Below are positions 8,799 to 17,960 of a stretch of 64,000 nt of DNA, piece after piece (position 1 is the first letter of the stretch; every line of letters starts with the position of its first letter). The stretch spans positions 1 through 64,000 of the forward strand of contig NZ_JMPI01000074.1 in assembly GCF_000735355.1 (NCBI RefSeq), in the 5' to 3' direction. A program made the translations under genes and the position numbers. The stretch comes from Buttiauxella agrestis ATCC 33320 (GTDB taxonomy: Bacteria > Pseudomonadota > Gammaproteobacteria > Enterobacterales > Enterobacteriaceae). A model generated the notes under the pieces. It saw nothing but the letters and a program-made list of their open reading frames with translations, was not told the origin of the DNA and made no database searches.

Positions 8799-10172
8799 AT
8801 GTCTGAGCAGTTAATCGATTGGGATTTGGCCCTGATCCAGAAATATAATTATTCAGGGCCGCGTTATACTTCTTATCCCACAGCGCTGGAGTTTTCAGAA
8901 GACTTCGGCGAGGCGGCGTTTCTTGAAGCGGTTGCTCGTTACCCTGAGCGTCCGCTGTCGTTGTATGTCCATATCCCGTTCTGCCACAAGCTTTGCTATT
9001 TCTGCGGCTGCAATAAAATTGTTACCCGCCAGACTCACAAAGCCGATCAGTATTTAGATGCGCTGGAACAAGAGATTGCCCACCGTGCGCCGCTCTTTAA
9101 GGGCCGTCACGTCAGTCAATTGCATTGGGGCGGCGGTACACCGACTTACCTCAGTAAAGCGCAGATAAGCCGTCTGATGGGGCTTCTGCGTGGTCATTTC
9201 AATTTCAACGAAGACGCCGAATTATCTATTGAAATCGACCCGCGTGAAATCGAACTCGATGTCCTCGACCATCTGCGTCAGGAAGGCTTTACTCGCCTGA
9301 GCATGGGGGTGCAGGATTTCAACAAAGAAGTGCAGCGCCTGGTTAACCGCGAGCAAGACGAAGAGTTCATCTTTGCGTTGATTCAGCGTGCGCGAGAACT
9401 CGGTTTCACCTCGACGAATATCGACCTCATTTACGGTCTGCCAAAGCAGACACCAGAAAGCTTTGCTTTTACGCTTAAACGCGTCGCAGAACTCAGTCCC
9501 CACCGCCTGAGCGTTTTTAACTACGCCCATTTGCCGACTTTATTTGCCGCACAGCGCAAAATTAAAGATGCTGATTTGCCCAGCGCTCAGCAAAAACTCG
9601 ACATTCTGCAAGAAACCATTAGCTCACTGACCAATGCCGGATACCAGTTTATTGGCATGGACCACTTTGCGCGGCCAGATGACGAACTGGCGATTGCGCA
9701 GCGCGAAGGCAAACTGCACCGTAATTTCCAGGGCTACACCACGCAGGGCGATACCGACTTGCTGGGGATGGGCGTTTCTGCAATCAGTATGATTGGCGAC
9801 TGTTACGCTCAAAACCAGAAAGAGCTGAAGACTTATTATCAGCAGGTTGATAATCAAGGCGATGCGCTGTGGCGCGGCCTGGCACTCACCCGTGATGACT
9901 GCATTCGTCGTGACGTTATCAAAGCGCTTATCTGCAACTTCCAGCTTAAATTTGCCGAAATAGAGCAGCTTTGTGATCTGAGTTTTGCCGAGTATTTCGC
10001 AGAGGATTTAAAACTGTTGGCACCGTTGGCGAAAGATGGGCTGGTGGATATCGACAGCAAACAAATTCAGGTAACGGCAAAAGGTAGACTGCTAATCCGT
10101 AATATCTGCATGTGTTTTGATAGTTACTTGCGTCAGAAGGCGCGAATGCAACAATTCTCGCGTGTCATCTAA
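8799..10172 (+). CDS. hemN: HemN, oxygen-independent coproporphyrinogen III dehydrogenase
   Basis: This radical-SAM enzyme oxidatively decarboxylates coproporphyrinogen III to protoporphyrinogen IX, allowing haem synthesis without oxygen. The 457-residue protein has the cluster motif at Cys62, Cys66 and Cys69 (HIPFCHKLCYFCGC, with Cys71 also present as in E. coli), and the GGGTP SAM-binding motif after it. The ATG at 8799 is preceded by GGAGGG at 8785-8790; a GTG two codons earlier is possible. Length equals E. coli. It is followed by a bidirectional terminator shared with glnG. Confidence 0.97.
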   Translation: MSEQLIDWDLALIQKYNYSGPRYTSYPTALEFSEDFGEAAFLEAVARYPERPLSLYVHIPFCHKLCYFCGCNKIVTRQTHKADQYLDALEQEIAHRAPLFKGRHVSQLHWGGGTPTYLSKAQISRLMGLLRGHFNFNEDAELSIEIDPREIELDVLDHLRQEGFTRLSMGVQDFNKEVQRLVNREQDEEFIFALIQRARELGFTSTNIDLIYGLPKQTPESFAFTLKRVAELSPHRLSVFNYAHLPTLFAAQRKIKDADLPSAQQKLDILQETISSLTNAGYQFIGMDHFARPDDELAIAQREGKLHRNFQGYTTQGDTDLLGMGVSAISMIGDCYAQNQKELKTYYQQVDNQGDALWRGLALTRDDCIRRDVIKALICNFQLKFAEIEQLCDLSFAEYFAEDLKLLAPLAKDGLVDIDSKQIQVTAKGRLLIRNICMCFDSYLRQKARMQQFSRVI

Positions 10173-10177
10173 AACTA

Positions 10178-10203
10178 AAGGCGGCTTGAAAGCCGCCTTT
10201 TTG
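10178..10203. terminator. Bidirectional terminator between hemN and glnG
   Basis: The stem AAAGGCGGCTT / AGCCGCCTTT with a GAA loop has T-runs on the plus strand and an A-run giving Ts on the minus strand. It fills the whole 31-bp gap between the converging genes. Confidence 0.9.
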
Positions 10204-11613
10204 TTACTCCATCCCCAACTCTTTGAGCTTACGGGTCAGGGTATTTCGCCCCCAGCCGAGTAATCTCGCGGCTTCCTGCTTGTGGCCTTGCGTATGACGC
10301 AGCGCCGTTGTTAGCAAGGTGCGCTCCATTTCTGGCTGTGCCTCAGAAAGTAAATTCTGATGACCGGAACGTAATGCCCGGTCGGCCCATTGAGCCAGAA
10401 GTGTTGCCCAGTTGTCCGATTGCGAATGCGTCGGGCTATCGGGAATGGTGGTTTCGAACAATTCTGCCGGTAAATCCTGAATCAACACTTCCTGGCCTGC
10501 CGCCATCACTGTTAACCAGCGGCAGGTGTTTTCCAGTTGGCGCACGTTACCCGGCCAGGCCAGGCGCGTTAAAGCATTTTCAGTTTCAGGATGCAACAAC
10601 TTGGCTTCTACGCCTAGTTCCTGAGCCGCTACTTGTAAGAAATGGCGGGCCAGGCGCGGAATATCCTCGCGGCGTTCACGCAACGGTGGCAGATGCACAC
10701 GAATCACATTCAGACGGTGGAATAAATCCTCGCGGAATTTCCCTTCCTGCACGCGCAACTCAAGGTTCTGGTGAGTGGCGGCAATAATACGGACGTCGAC
10801 TTTCACCGGCGCATACCCGCCAACGCGATAAAACTGCCCATCGGCTAATACACGCAGCAAGCGAGTTTGCACATCCATCGGCATATCACCGATTTCATCA
10901 AGGAAAAGCGTGCCACCATCAGACTGCTCAAAACGCCCCTGGCGAATTTGATTGGCACCGGTGAATGCGCCTTTCTCGTGGCCAAACAGCTCAGACTCAA
11001 TCAAATCCTTTGGAATTGCGGCCATGTTCAGCGCAATAAAAGGAGATTTCACCCGTGGACTGTGGCGGTGTAAGGCGTGAGCCACCAACTCTTTACCGGT
11101 ACCCGATTCACCGTTAATCAGCACGCTTATTGATGACCGGGACAAACGGCCAATAATGCGAAACACATCCTGCATAGCCGGTGCTTCACCGATAATATCG
11201 GTGGTCGGTCCATTCACCTGTACATTGCGCGGCTGCTGTTGTTCCAGATAATGGCTGATGGCGCGTTCAACCAGTGCGACCGCTTCGTCAATATCAAAAG
11301 GTTTTGGCAGGTAATCAAAAGCGCCTTGTTGGTAGGCACTCACGGCGGCTTCAAGATCTGAGTGAGCCGTCATTATGATGACCGGTAGCATCGGGTGTCG
11401 TTGTTTAATTTGCTTAAGCAGCGCCAGGCCGTCCATGCCGGGCATGCGAATGTCAGATAACAAAACGTCCGGGGTCTTGGTTGCAAGAGCATTAAGGACT
11501 TCACTGCCGCTCTCAAAGGTGGTGCAGCTTAAACCCGCTCCGGTCAGAGCACGTTCCAGCACCCAACGGATGGAGCTATCGTCATCAACGATCCAAACTA
11601 TGCCTCGTTGCAT
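10204..11613 (-). CDS. glnG: NtrC (GlnG), nitrogen regulation response regulator
   Basis: Phosphorylated NtrC forms hexamers that activate sigma-54 promoters such as glnAp2 when nitrogen is short. The 469-residue protein has a receiver domain (1-120) with phospho-acceptor Asp54 in LLSDIRMPG, an AAA+ domain (about 140-380) with Walker A GESGTGKE and the sigma-54 contact loop GAFTGA, and a C-terminal Fis-type helix-turn-helix ([19 protein letters not shown]). Length equals E. coli. It starts 8 bp after glnL in the glnA-glnL-glnG operon. Confidence 0.98.
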   Translation of the reverse strand: MQRGIVWIVDDDSSIRWVLERALTGAGLSCTTFESGSEVLNALATKTPDVLLSDIRMPGMDGLALLKQIKQRHPMLPVIIMTAHSDLEAAVSAYQQGAFDYLPKPFDIDEAVALVERAISHYLEQQQPRNVQVNGPTTDIIGEAPAMQDVFRIIGRLSRSSISVLINGESGTGKELVAHALHRHSPRVKSPFIALNMAAIPKDLIESELFGHEKGAFTGANQIRQGRFEQSDGGTLFLDEIGDMPMDVQTRLLRVLADGQFYRVGGYAPVKVDVRIIAATHQNLELRVQEGKFREDLFHRLNVIRVHLPPLRERREDIPRLARHFLQVAAQELGVEAKLLHPETENALTRLAWPGNVRQLENTCRWLTVMAAGQEVLIQDLPAELFETTIPDSPTHSQSDNWATLLAQWADRALRSGHQNLLSEAQPEMERTLLTTALRHTQGHKQEAARLLGWGRNTLTRKLKELGME

Positions 11614-11621
11614 AAAGACCT

Positions 11622-12671
11622 CTACTTACGAATAGGCAGATAAACCGAAAACTCGGTATGACCTGGCCAACTGTTAAATTCGATTTTTCCCGAATGCTGA
11701 TCTATCAAGTTGCGTGCTATGGAAAGACCTAAACCTGTCCCTCCCTCACGTCCGCTCACCATTGGGTAGAATAGTGTGTCCTGCAGATGGGCCGGAATGC
11801 CCGGACCGTTGTCTTCAATATCAATACGCGCCGCCAGACGGTAGCGCGTGCCATGCAGCGTAAGCTGGAATGCAGTACGTGTGCGTAACACTATCTCACC
11901 GCCGTCGCTGCCAAGCGCCTGAAGGGCATTGCGAACAATATTTAATAAAATCTGTTCAATTTGGTCGGGATCGTGGGCCAGTTCCGGCAAACTTGGGTCG
12001 TAATCTCTGACCAGCGTTACGTTTGCTGGTAATTCCATCGACACCAGTTTCATCACACGCTCGGTCACTTTGTGGATGCTTTCAGTGACGTGCATTCCCG
12101 GCTGCTGTGGGCCTAATAGTCTATCTACCAGATTCCGTAAGCGATCAGCTTGCTCAATAATCACCTTGGTGTATTCAGTCAGTGATGGGTCTGGTAAGGC
12201 TCTGGCCAGCAGTTGGGCTGCTCCACGTAATCCACCAAGTGGATTTTTAATCTCATGTGCCAGCCCACGAACTAAATCTCGGGCGGCTATTTGTTGCGCC
12301 TGCTGCAACTGTTCCTGACTCAAGCGACGTTGGTTATCCATCGGCGCCATTTCCATCAGGATGTACCCTTCCGGTAAACGTTGTGCAGTCAGGGAAAGAA
12401 TGTGGGAGCGGCTATCAATAACCAGCGTGACTTCGTTATCGGTGAACCCCTGGCCTGAGGTCAGGCTTTCCTGCATCAAGCCAACGTTGAGCGAAAAGTA
12501 ACTCAACAGTTCTGGTAATGGAGTGCCGTACAGCTTGCGCGAACTTTGCGCCAAAAGTTGCTGTGCCGCTGGGTTGGCGTAATGCACAGCCAGCTCGTCA
12601 TCCACCAGTAAAATACTGTTGATTAAAGAATTCAGGATCTGCCCAGCATCGGGCAGTGTGCCGGTTGCCAT
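11622..12671 (-). CDS. glnL: NtrB (GlnL), nitrogen sensor histidine kinase
   Basis: NtrB phosphorylates or, with PII, dephosphorylates NtrC according to nitrogen status. The 349-residue soluble protein has an N-terminal PAS domain (about 5-110), the phospho-acceptor His139 in [13 protein letters not shown], and the ATPase boxes [17 protein letters not shown] (N box), DNGPGIP (G1) and [10 protein letters not shown] (G2). No membrane segments are present. I used the ATG at 12671 ([13 protein letters not shown]), matching E. coli, instead of an in-frame ATG eight codons upstream that runs into the NtrC operator. It has a local NtrC-repressed promoter. Confidence 0.97.
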   Translation of the reverse strand: MATGTLPDAGQILNSLINSILLVDDELAVHYANPAAQQLLAQSSRKLYGTPLPELLSYFSLNVGLMQESLTSGQGFTDNEVTLVIDSRSHILSLTAQRLPEGYILMEMAPMDNQRRLSQEQLQQAQQIAARDLVRGLAHEIKNPLGGLRGAAQLLARALPDPSLTEYTKVIIEQADRLRNLVDRLLGPQQPGMHVTESIHKVTERVMKLVSMELPANVTLVRDYDPSLPELAHDPDQIEQILLNIVRNALQALGSDGGEIVLRTRTAFQLTLHGTRYRLAARIDIEDNGPGIPAHLQDTLFYPMVSGREGGTGLGLSIARNLIDQHSGKIEFNSWPGHTEFSVYLPIRK

Positions 12672-12690
12672 ACAGCAGTCTCCGATAATG

Positions 12691-12707
12691 TGCACTGTAA
12701 TGGTGCA
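12691..12707. promoter_or_regulatory. NtrC-binding site at the glnL promoter
   Basis: TGCACTGTAATGGTGCA matches the NtrC dyad TGCACC-N5-GGTGCA with one changed base. It lies 20 bp before the glnL start. In E. coli NtrC bound here represses the sigma-70 glnL promoter. Confidence 0.85.
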
Positions 12708-12756
12708 TTATAGTTTCCCGTCGGCAAAAGATATTGCGGCAACAGGTTATTTGTGG

Positions 12757-12783
12757 AGAAAAAAGCCCATCAACGATGGGCTA
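12757..12783 (-). terminator. Terminator/attenuator between glnA and glnL
   Basis: On the minus strand a stem AGCCCATC / GATGGGCT with a GTT loop is followed by TTTTTTCTC. It follows glnA by about 26 nt and would end most glnA transcripts, lowering glnL-glnG output relative to glnA. In E. coli the glnA 3' end is also the source of the sRNA GlnZ; whether it is made here cannot be seen. Confidence 0.85.
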
Positions 12784-12808
12784 AAAGTTCTGGGTATTTA
12801 CAACGTGA

Positions 12809-14218
12809 TTAAACGCTGTAGTACAGTTCGAACTCGACTGGGTGTGGAGTCATGCGCACACGGTCGTTTTCTTCCATACGCAGAGCGATATAAGCGTCGA
12901 TAGCTTCATCAGTGAACACGCCGCCCGCAGTCAGGAACTCGCGGTCTTCGTTCAGGCAGTTCAGTGCTTCTTCCAGAGAGCCAGCAACTTGTGGGATCTC
13001 TTTCGCTTCTTCTGGCGGCAGGTCGTACAGGTTTTTGTCCATTGCTTCGCCCGGATGGATTTTGTTCTTGATACCATCAAGACCAGCCATCAGCAGTGCC
13101 GCGAAGCACAGGTACGGGTTAGCTGCTGGGTCCGGGAAGCGCACTTCGATACGACGTGCTTTCGGAGACGCAACTACTGGGATACGGATTGAAGCAGAAC
13201 GGTTAGCGGCAGAGTAAGCCAGCATGACTGGAGCTTCATAACCCGGGACCAAACGCTTGTAGGAGTTGGTGGTTGGGTTAGCCAGGGCGTTGATGGCTTT
13301 AGCGTGTTTGATAACACCACCGATGTAGTACAGCGCTTGCTCAGACAGGCCTGCATATTTGTCACCAGCGAACAGGTTTACACCGTTCTTAGCCAGGGAC
13401 ATGTGGCAGTGCATACCAGAACCGTTATCGCCAAACATTGGTTTTGGCATAAAGGTCGCAGTTTTACCGTATGCATGAGCAACGTTATGAACCACATATT
13501 TGTAAATCTGAATTTCATCTGCTTTTTTAGTCATGGTGTTGAAGCGGGTAGCCACTTCGTTCTGACCAGCAGTTGCCACTTCGTGGTGGTGAGCTTCAAC
13601 AACCAGGCCCATTTGCTCCATAGTCAGACACATTGCAGAACGCAGGTCTTGAGCGGAGTCAACTGGTGGAACTGGGAAGTAACCGCCTTTAACTGCAGGA
13701 CGGTGGCCTTTGTTGCCGCCTTCGTATTTGGTGCCGCTGTTCCATGCGCCTTCGATATCATCGATAGCAACGTGAGAACCGGAAATAGAGCTACCGAAAC
13801 GAACGTCGTCGAACAGGAAGAACTCTGGTTCTGGCCCGAACAGTACGGTATCGGCGATGCCAGTAGAACGCAGGTAGTCTTCAGCACGCTTAGAAATGGA
13901 GCGTGGGTCGCGGTCATAACCCTGCATGGTGCCAGGCTCGAGAATGTCGCAACGAATGATCAGCGTAGAATCAGCGAAGAATGGGTCAATGACAGCGGTA
14001 GACGCATCTGGCATCAGAACCATGTCGGACTCGTTGATGCCTTTCCAGCCACCAATTGAAGAACCATCAAACATTTTGCCTTCTTCGAAGAAGTCAGCAG
14101 TAACCTGATGAGCAGGGATAGTGACGTGCTGTTCTTTACCTTTGGTGTCAGTGAAGCGCAAATCTACAAACTTCACTTCGTGTTCATTCAGCATCGTCAA
14201 AACGTGTTCAGCGGACAT
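12809..14218 (-). CDS. glnA: Glutamine synthetase, type I
   Basis: This enzyme makes glutamine from glutamate, ammonia and ATP; twelve subunits form the active enzyme. The 469-residue protein carries the GS-I signatures [27 protein letters not shown] (ATP/metal region) and the adenylylation loop [12 protein letters not shown], whose Tyr (about position 398) is modified by GlnE. The length equals E. coli. It is transcribed from a sigma-54 promoter with upstream NtrC sites and probably from a CRP-dependent sigma-70 promoter further up. It heads the glnALG operon and is divergent from typA. Confidence 0.98.
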   Translation of the reverse strand: MSAEHVLTMLNEHEVKFVDLRFTDTKGKEQHVTIPAHQVTADFFEEGKMFDGSSIGGWKGINESDMVLMPDASTAVIDPFFADSTLIIRCDILEPGTMQGYDRDPRSISKRAEDYLRSTGIADTVLFGPEPEFFLFDDVRFGSSISGSHVAIDDIEGAWNSGTKYEGGNKGHRPAVKGGYFPVPPVDSAQDLRSAMCLTMEQMGLVVEAHHHEVATAGQNEVATRFNTMTKKADEIQIYKYVVHNVAHAYGKTATFMPKPMFGDNGSGMHCHMSLAKNGVNLFAGDKYAGLSEQALYYIGGVIKHAKAINALANPTTNSYKRLVPGYEAPVMLAYSAANRSASIRIPVVASPKARRIEVRFPDPAANPYLCFAALLMAGLDGIKNKIHPGEAMDKNLYDLPPEEAKEIPQVAGSLEEALNCLNEDREFLTAGGVFTDEAIDAYIALRMEENDRVRMTPHPVEFELYYSV

Positions 14219-14272
14219 ACTTAACTCTCCCGGATTTGGTCATTGAATTGGCTTGTTGCCCTGAAATGATTA

Positions 14273-14290
14273 AAGCGAAATCTGTGCCAA
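14273..14290 (-). promoter_or_regulatory. Sigma-54 promoter glnAp2
   Basis: On the minus strand TTGGCAC-AGATT-TCGCTTT fits the -24/-12 consensus TGGCAC-N5-TTGCA with invariant GG at -24 and GC at -12. Transcription should begin near 14261, about 43 bp before the glnA start codon. This region is essentially that of E. coli. Confidence 0.9.
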
Positions 14291-14362
14291 CTTTTAAATT
14301 ACCCCAAAAAGGCGCTATCATGCGCACTATAGTGCAAAAGGGCTGCACCACGATGGATAGTT

Positions 14363-14411
14363 TGCACCAATGTAGTGCTTCAGTCTGAGATTTGAGCACC
14401 ATATTGGTGCA
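14363..14411. promoter_or_regulatory. NtrC enhancer sites upstream of glnA
   Basis: Two strong sites are visible: AGCACCATATTGGTGC at 14395-14410 and TGCACCAATGTAGTGCT at 14363-14379. Weaker half-sites such as GCTGCACCACGATGG near 14343 lie nearer the promoter. The strong sites are about 75-130 bp upstream of the sigma-54 promoter, the usual enhancer arrangement. Confidence 0.88.
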
Positions 14412-14439
14412 ATTTTCGTTGTAGCTCCCTTTTTTGCTC

Positions 14440-14455
14440 CGTGAAAGCGATCACA
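14440..14455. promoter_or_regulatory. CRP site in the glnA-typA region
   Basis: CGTGA-AAGCGA-TCACA has both CRP half-site cores with the correct 6-bp spacer. In E. coli CRP activates the minor promoter glnAp1. The rest of the 343-bp region 14219-14561 holds the glnA control sites above and a TACAAT -10 candidate for typA at 14524-14529; I see no gene in it. Confidence 0.7.
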
Positions 14456-14561
14456 AACCCTTACTTTTTACATTGTTTGTAAAAGTTCTTTGTGATCCTG
14501 TTATGTCCTTCGATTAATACGTGTACAATAACGCGCTATTTCTAATGCCTGAGGCAAAGTT

Positions 14562-16388
14562 GTGATCGAAAATCTGCGTAATATCGCCATCATCGCGCAC
14601 GTTGACCATGGTAAAACTACCCTGGTTGATAAGCTGCTGCAGCAATCTGGTACTTTCAGTAACGAACGTGCTGAAGCCACCGAACGCGTGATGGACTCCA
14701 ACGATTTGGAGAAAGAGCGTGGGATTACCATCCTCGCTAAAAACACCGCTATCAAATGGAATGACTACCGTATCAACATCGTTGATACCCCTGGGCACGC
14801 CGACTTCGGTGGTGAAGTTGAACGTGTAATGTCCATGGTAGACTCCGTTCTGCTGGTCGTTGACGCAATGGATGGCCCAATGCCGCAGACGCGCTTCGTA
14901 ACCAAAAAGGCATTTGCCCACGGTTTGAAGCCAATTGTTGTAATTAACAAAGTTGACCGTCCTGGCGCGCGTCCTGACTGGGTTGTTGATCAGGTCTTCG
15001 ACCTGTTCGTAAACCTCGACGCAACCGACGAGCAACTCGATTTCCCAATCATCTATGCATCAGCATTGATGGGTATCGCGGGTAACGATCACGGTGATAT
15101 GGCGGAAGACATGACCCCGCTGTACCAGGCGATTGTTGACCACGTTAAAGCGCCATCCGTTGACTCTGATGGTCCGTTCCAGATGCAAATCTCCCAGCTC
15201 GACTACAACAACTATGTTGGTGTTATCGGCATCGGTCGTATCAAACGCGGTAAAGTGAAGCCTAACCAGCAAATCACTATCATCGACAGCGAAGGTAAAA
15301 CTCGTAACGGTAAAGTCGGTAAAGTACTGACTCACCTCGGTCTGGAGCGTATTGAATCCACCGAAGCCGAAGCAGGCGACATCATCGCGATTACCGGTCT
15401 GGGCGAGCTGAACATCTCCGACACCCTTTGCGATACGCAAAATGTTGAAGCGCTGCCAGCACTGTCTGTTGATGAACCAACTGTTACCATGTTCTTCAAC
15501 GTCAACACCTCTCCGTTCTGTGGCAAAGAAGGTAAATTCGTTACCTCTCGTCAGATCCTTGACCGCCTGAACAAAGAGCTGGTGCACAACGTTGCACTGC
15601 GTGTTGAAGAAACCGAAGATGCGGATGCATTCCGTGTATCCGGTCGTGGCGAACTGCACCTGTCTGTACTTATCGAAAACATGCGTCGTGAAGGCTTCGA
15701 ACTGGCTGTGTCCCGTCCGAAAGTAATCAACCGTCTGATCGATGGTCGTATGCAAGAGCCGTTCGAAAACGTGACTCTGGATATCGAAGAACAGCACCAG
15801 GGTTCTGTAATGCAGGCGATGGGCGAGCGTAAGGGCGATGTCAAAGACATGATCCCTGACGGCAAAGGCCGTATCCGTCTGGATTACCTGATCCCAGCAC
15901 GTGGCCTGATCGGCTTCCGTACTGAGTTCATGACCATGACTTCTGGTACTGGTCTGCTGTACTCCACATTCAGCCACTACGACGACGTGAAACCAGGCGA
16001 AATCGGCCAGCGCCAGAACGGCGTGCTGATCTCTAACGGCCAGGGTAAAGCAGTAGCGTTTGCGCTGTTCAGCCTGCAGGACCGCGGTAAGCTGTTCCTG
16101 GGTCACGGTGCAGAAGTTTATGAAGGCCAGATCATCGGTATTCACAGTCGTTCTAACGACCTGACTGTAAACTGCCTGACCGGTAAGAAACTGACCAACA
16201 TGCGTGCGTCCGGTACTGACGAAGCAACTACTTTGGTTCCTGCACAGAAGATGTCCCTGGAGCAAGCTCTGGAATTCATCGATGATGACGAACTGGTAGA
16301 AGTTACTCCGACTTCCGTACGTATTCGTAAGCGTCACCTGACTGAAAACGACCGCAAACGTGCGGGTCGTGGTAGCAAAGAAGCGTAA
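14562..16388 (+). CDS. typA: TypA/BipA, ribosome-associated translational GTPase
   Basis: This EF-G-like GTPase binds ribosomes and helps 50S assembly and growth at low temperature. The 608-residue protein has the P-loop AHVDHGKT at 12-19, [15 protein letters not shown] (G3), NKVDRPGAR (G4), the beta-barrel and EF-G-like domains, and the BipA-specific C-terminal domain ([16 protein letters not shown], then [12 protein letters not shown]). Translation starts with GTG at 14562 after a GAGG 8 nt upstream, as in E. coli (607 residues). A strong terminator follows. E. coli yihL-yihM-yihN, normally next, are absent. Confidence 0.97.
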   Translation: MIENLRNIAIIAHVDHGKTTLVDKLLQQSGTFSNERAEATERVMDSNDLEKERGITILAKNTAIKWNDYRINIVDTPGHADFGGEVERVMSMVDSVLLVVDAMDGPMPQTRFVTKKAFAHGLKPIVVINKVDRPGARPDWVVDQVFDLFVNLDATDEQLDFPIIYASALMGIAGNDHGDMAEDMTPLYQAIVDHVKAPSVDSDGPFQMQISQLDYNNYVGVIGIGRIKRGKVKPNQQITIIDSEGKTRNGKVGKVLTHLGLERIESTEAEAGDIIAITGLGELNISDTLCDTQNVEALPALSVDEPTVTMFFNVNTSPFCGKEGKFVTSRQILDRLNKELVHNVALRVEETEDADAFRVSGRGELHLSVLIENMRREGFELAVSRPKVINRLIDGRMQEPFENVTLDIEEQHQGSVMQAMGERKGDVKDMIPDGKGRIRLDYLIPARGLIGFRTEFMTMTSGTGLLYSTFSHYDDVKPGEIGQRQNGVLISNGQGKAVAFALFSLQDRGKLFLGHGAEVYEGQIIGIHSRSNDLTVNCLTGKKLTNMRASGTDEATTLVPAQKMSLEQALEFIDDDELVEVTPTSVRIRKRHLTENDRKRAGRGSKEA

Positions 16389-16410
16389 GTTTCTTTCCTG
16401 CAAAGCATTG

Positions 16411-16442
16411 AAGCCCTGCCTGTCTAGGCGGGGCTTTTTTTT
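16411..16442 (+). terminator. Terminator after typA
   Basis: The stem AAGCCCTGCC / GGCGGGGCTT with a 6-nt loop is followed by TTTTTTTT. It begins about 22 nt after the typA stop. Confidence 0.92.
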
Positions 16443-16468
16443 GCTCTGATTTATACCTTTCTAAAACG

Positions 16469-16498
16469 AATATCGTACTCCTGAACGAATACGATATT
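16469..16498. repeat. Inverted repeat between typA and yihO
   Basis: Perfect 9-bp arms AATATCGTA and TACGATATT are separated by 12 nt. There is no T-run on either side, so it does not look like an intrinsic terminator. It lies 38 bp beyond the yihO stop and could stabilise the 3' end of the sulfoquinovose mRNA or be a protein site. Confidence 0.55.
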
Positions 16499-16535
16499 GG
16501 TATCCATTTTAAGCGCACCGGTTAATCGTTGTTTT

Positions 16536-17948
16536 TTATAAAGTTGCGGAAGCTTCTTTGGTATTTTCAACTGACAGTTGTGGAGTGGAAGCCTCCTGCT
16601 TGCGTTCGTTTAATTCGGCGATTATTTGCATAAACCGCTGTTCATTTAATTTATAAAACAGCCCCATGGTCATCGCTGCGGTAATCGCCAGGCTGCATGG
16701 CCAGATAAATATCAATTGGCGCAGGCCATTTAACGTGGTTTCACTCTGCGCGATGTTGGGAATATACCCGATTTGCGTCAGCATAATGCCGGGTAAAAAG
16801 CCCGCCAGTGCTGCCGAAATTTTGCGTGAAAACGTGTAGCCGGTATAAACCGAGCCTTCGGCGCGAATGCCGGTTTTCCACTCACCGTAATCCACAGTAT
16901 CCGGCACCAATGCCCAGTTCAGGCTGTTGACAAACGCGGTGCCAAAGAACGCCATGCAGGAAAACAGCACGAACGATAACGAACTGTCTCCCCAGGCATA
17001 ATTCAGCAAATCTCCCGCCGCCCATAACAACAATCCGCCCAGATAAACCTGCTTTTTCCCGAAACGTTTCACCGCCGCTGGCACCATCAGCACGCCAATC
17101 AGGATGCAGCCCATACTGAAAAAACCCATCCAGGAAAGCAGATGGATATCGTTCAGTACGTACTGAGTGTAATAAACCTGAATTGCCAGCTTGATGTTAA
17201 AAGCTGCCAGCGTGCAAAGATTGGCGATGCATAACACCAGCAACGGCGGGTTGCGAAAGATTGCGAGAAACGACTTAGCGATGGCCGGCTTATGGCTTTC
17301 CGGCACCACTTCCACATAACGCTCTTTGACGCCGCTGTGGCACCACCACATGCAAAATAACCCGCAGGTCGCGAAGAGTGTTGCCGCAACTAAATAACCC
17401 AGCGATGGGCGCTCAACAAACAGCGCCTGAATCGGTATAAATCCCACAGTACAAAGCAGCAACCCAAGTGTGGCACCACCTTGCCGCCACGCCGCCAGTT
17501 GTGCGCGCTCATGCGGATTTTTAGTTATCGCCGGAACCATCGCGCCGTAAGAGCAATTCATCAGGCTGTAAAACAGGCCGAACAACATAAACAGTACTGT
17601 CGAAAACGCCGTTTTCATCGTCAGGGTTAAACCGGTATCCACAAATTGCGCTGTTGCTACCAGCGCCACCGGCATTGCCGCATAAAAAATGAAAGGGCGA
17701 AACTTCCCTTTAGGGCCGATATTCCGGCGTGAATCAATCAACACGCCGGTTAGGATATCGGTAAAGGCGGTGAAGAATTTGGCGACCAGAAAGATAACGC
17801 CGCCGTAAAATGCCGGAAGACCAAGCACATCCGTATAAAACTTCAACAGATACAGCGTACCGATACACAGCATCAGGTTTGAGCCAAAATCCCCCATGCC
17901 GTACGCGAACTTTTCTCGCAAACTGAGTTTTAGCGTTAATACATTCAT
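16536..17948 (-). CDS. yihO: YihO, sulfoquinovose-family MFS/GPH transporter
   Basis: This 470-residue membrane protein belongs to the glycoside-pentoside-hexuronide:cation symporters, with about 12 hydrophobic segments and the family motif near FFTAFTDILTGVLIDSRR. YihO is the proposed sulfoquinovose importer in E. coli. Features specific to YihO rather than YihP include AYGMGDFGSNLMLCIG and VPDTVDYGEWKTGIRAEG. It is last in the leftward operon, 12 bp after yihP, with which it shares well over half of its residues by eye. E. coli has the porin ompL next; it is absent here. Confidence 0.9.
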   Translation of the reverse strand: MNVLTLKLSLREKFAYGMGDFGSNLMLCIGTLYLLKFYTDVLGLPAFYGGVIFLVAKFFTAFTDILTGVLIDSRRNIGPKGKFRPFIFYAAMPVALVATAQFVDTGLTLTMKTAFSTVLFMLFGLFYSLMNCSYGAMVPAITKNPHERAQLAAWRQGGATLGLLLCTVGFIPIQALFVERPSLGYLVAATLFATCGLFCMWWCHSGVKERYVEVVPESHKPAIAKSFLAIFRNPPLLVLCIANLCTLAAFNIKLAIQVYYTQYVLNDIHLLSWMGFFSMGCILIGVLMVPAAVKRFGKKQVYLGGLLLWAAGDLLNYAWGDSSLSFVLFSCMAFFGTAFVNSLNWALVPDTVDYGEWKTGIRAEGSVYTGYTFSRKISAALAGFLPGIMLTQIGYIPNIAQSETTLNGLRQLIFIWPCSLAITAAMTMGLFYKLNEQRFMQIIAELNERKQEASTPQLSVENTKEASATL

Positions 17949-17960
17949 GGCCGACCCTTA

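Noticed and set aside
13304-14059. Open frame of 251 codons on the plus strand under glnA
   Set aside because: Antisense shadow of a conserved, codon-biased gene; the product looks like no protein family.
15060-16403. Open frame of 447 codons on the minus strand under typA
   Set aside because: It mirrors typA exactly and arises from the biased codon use of a highly expressed gene. It has no ribosome-binding site and no recognisable motif.
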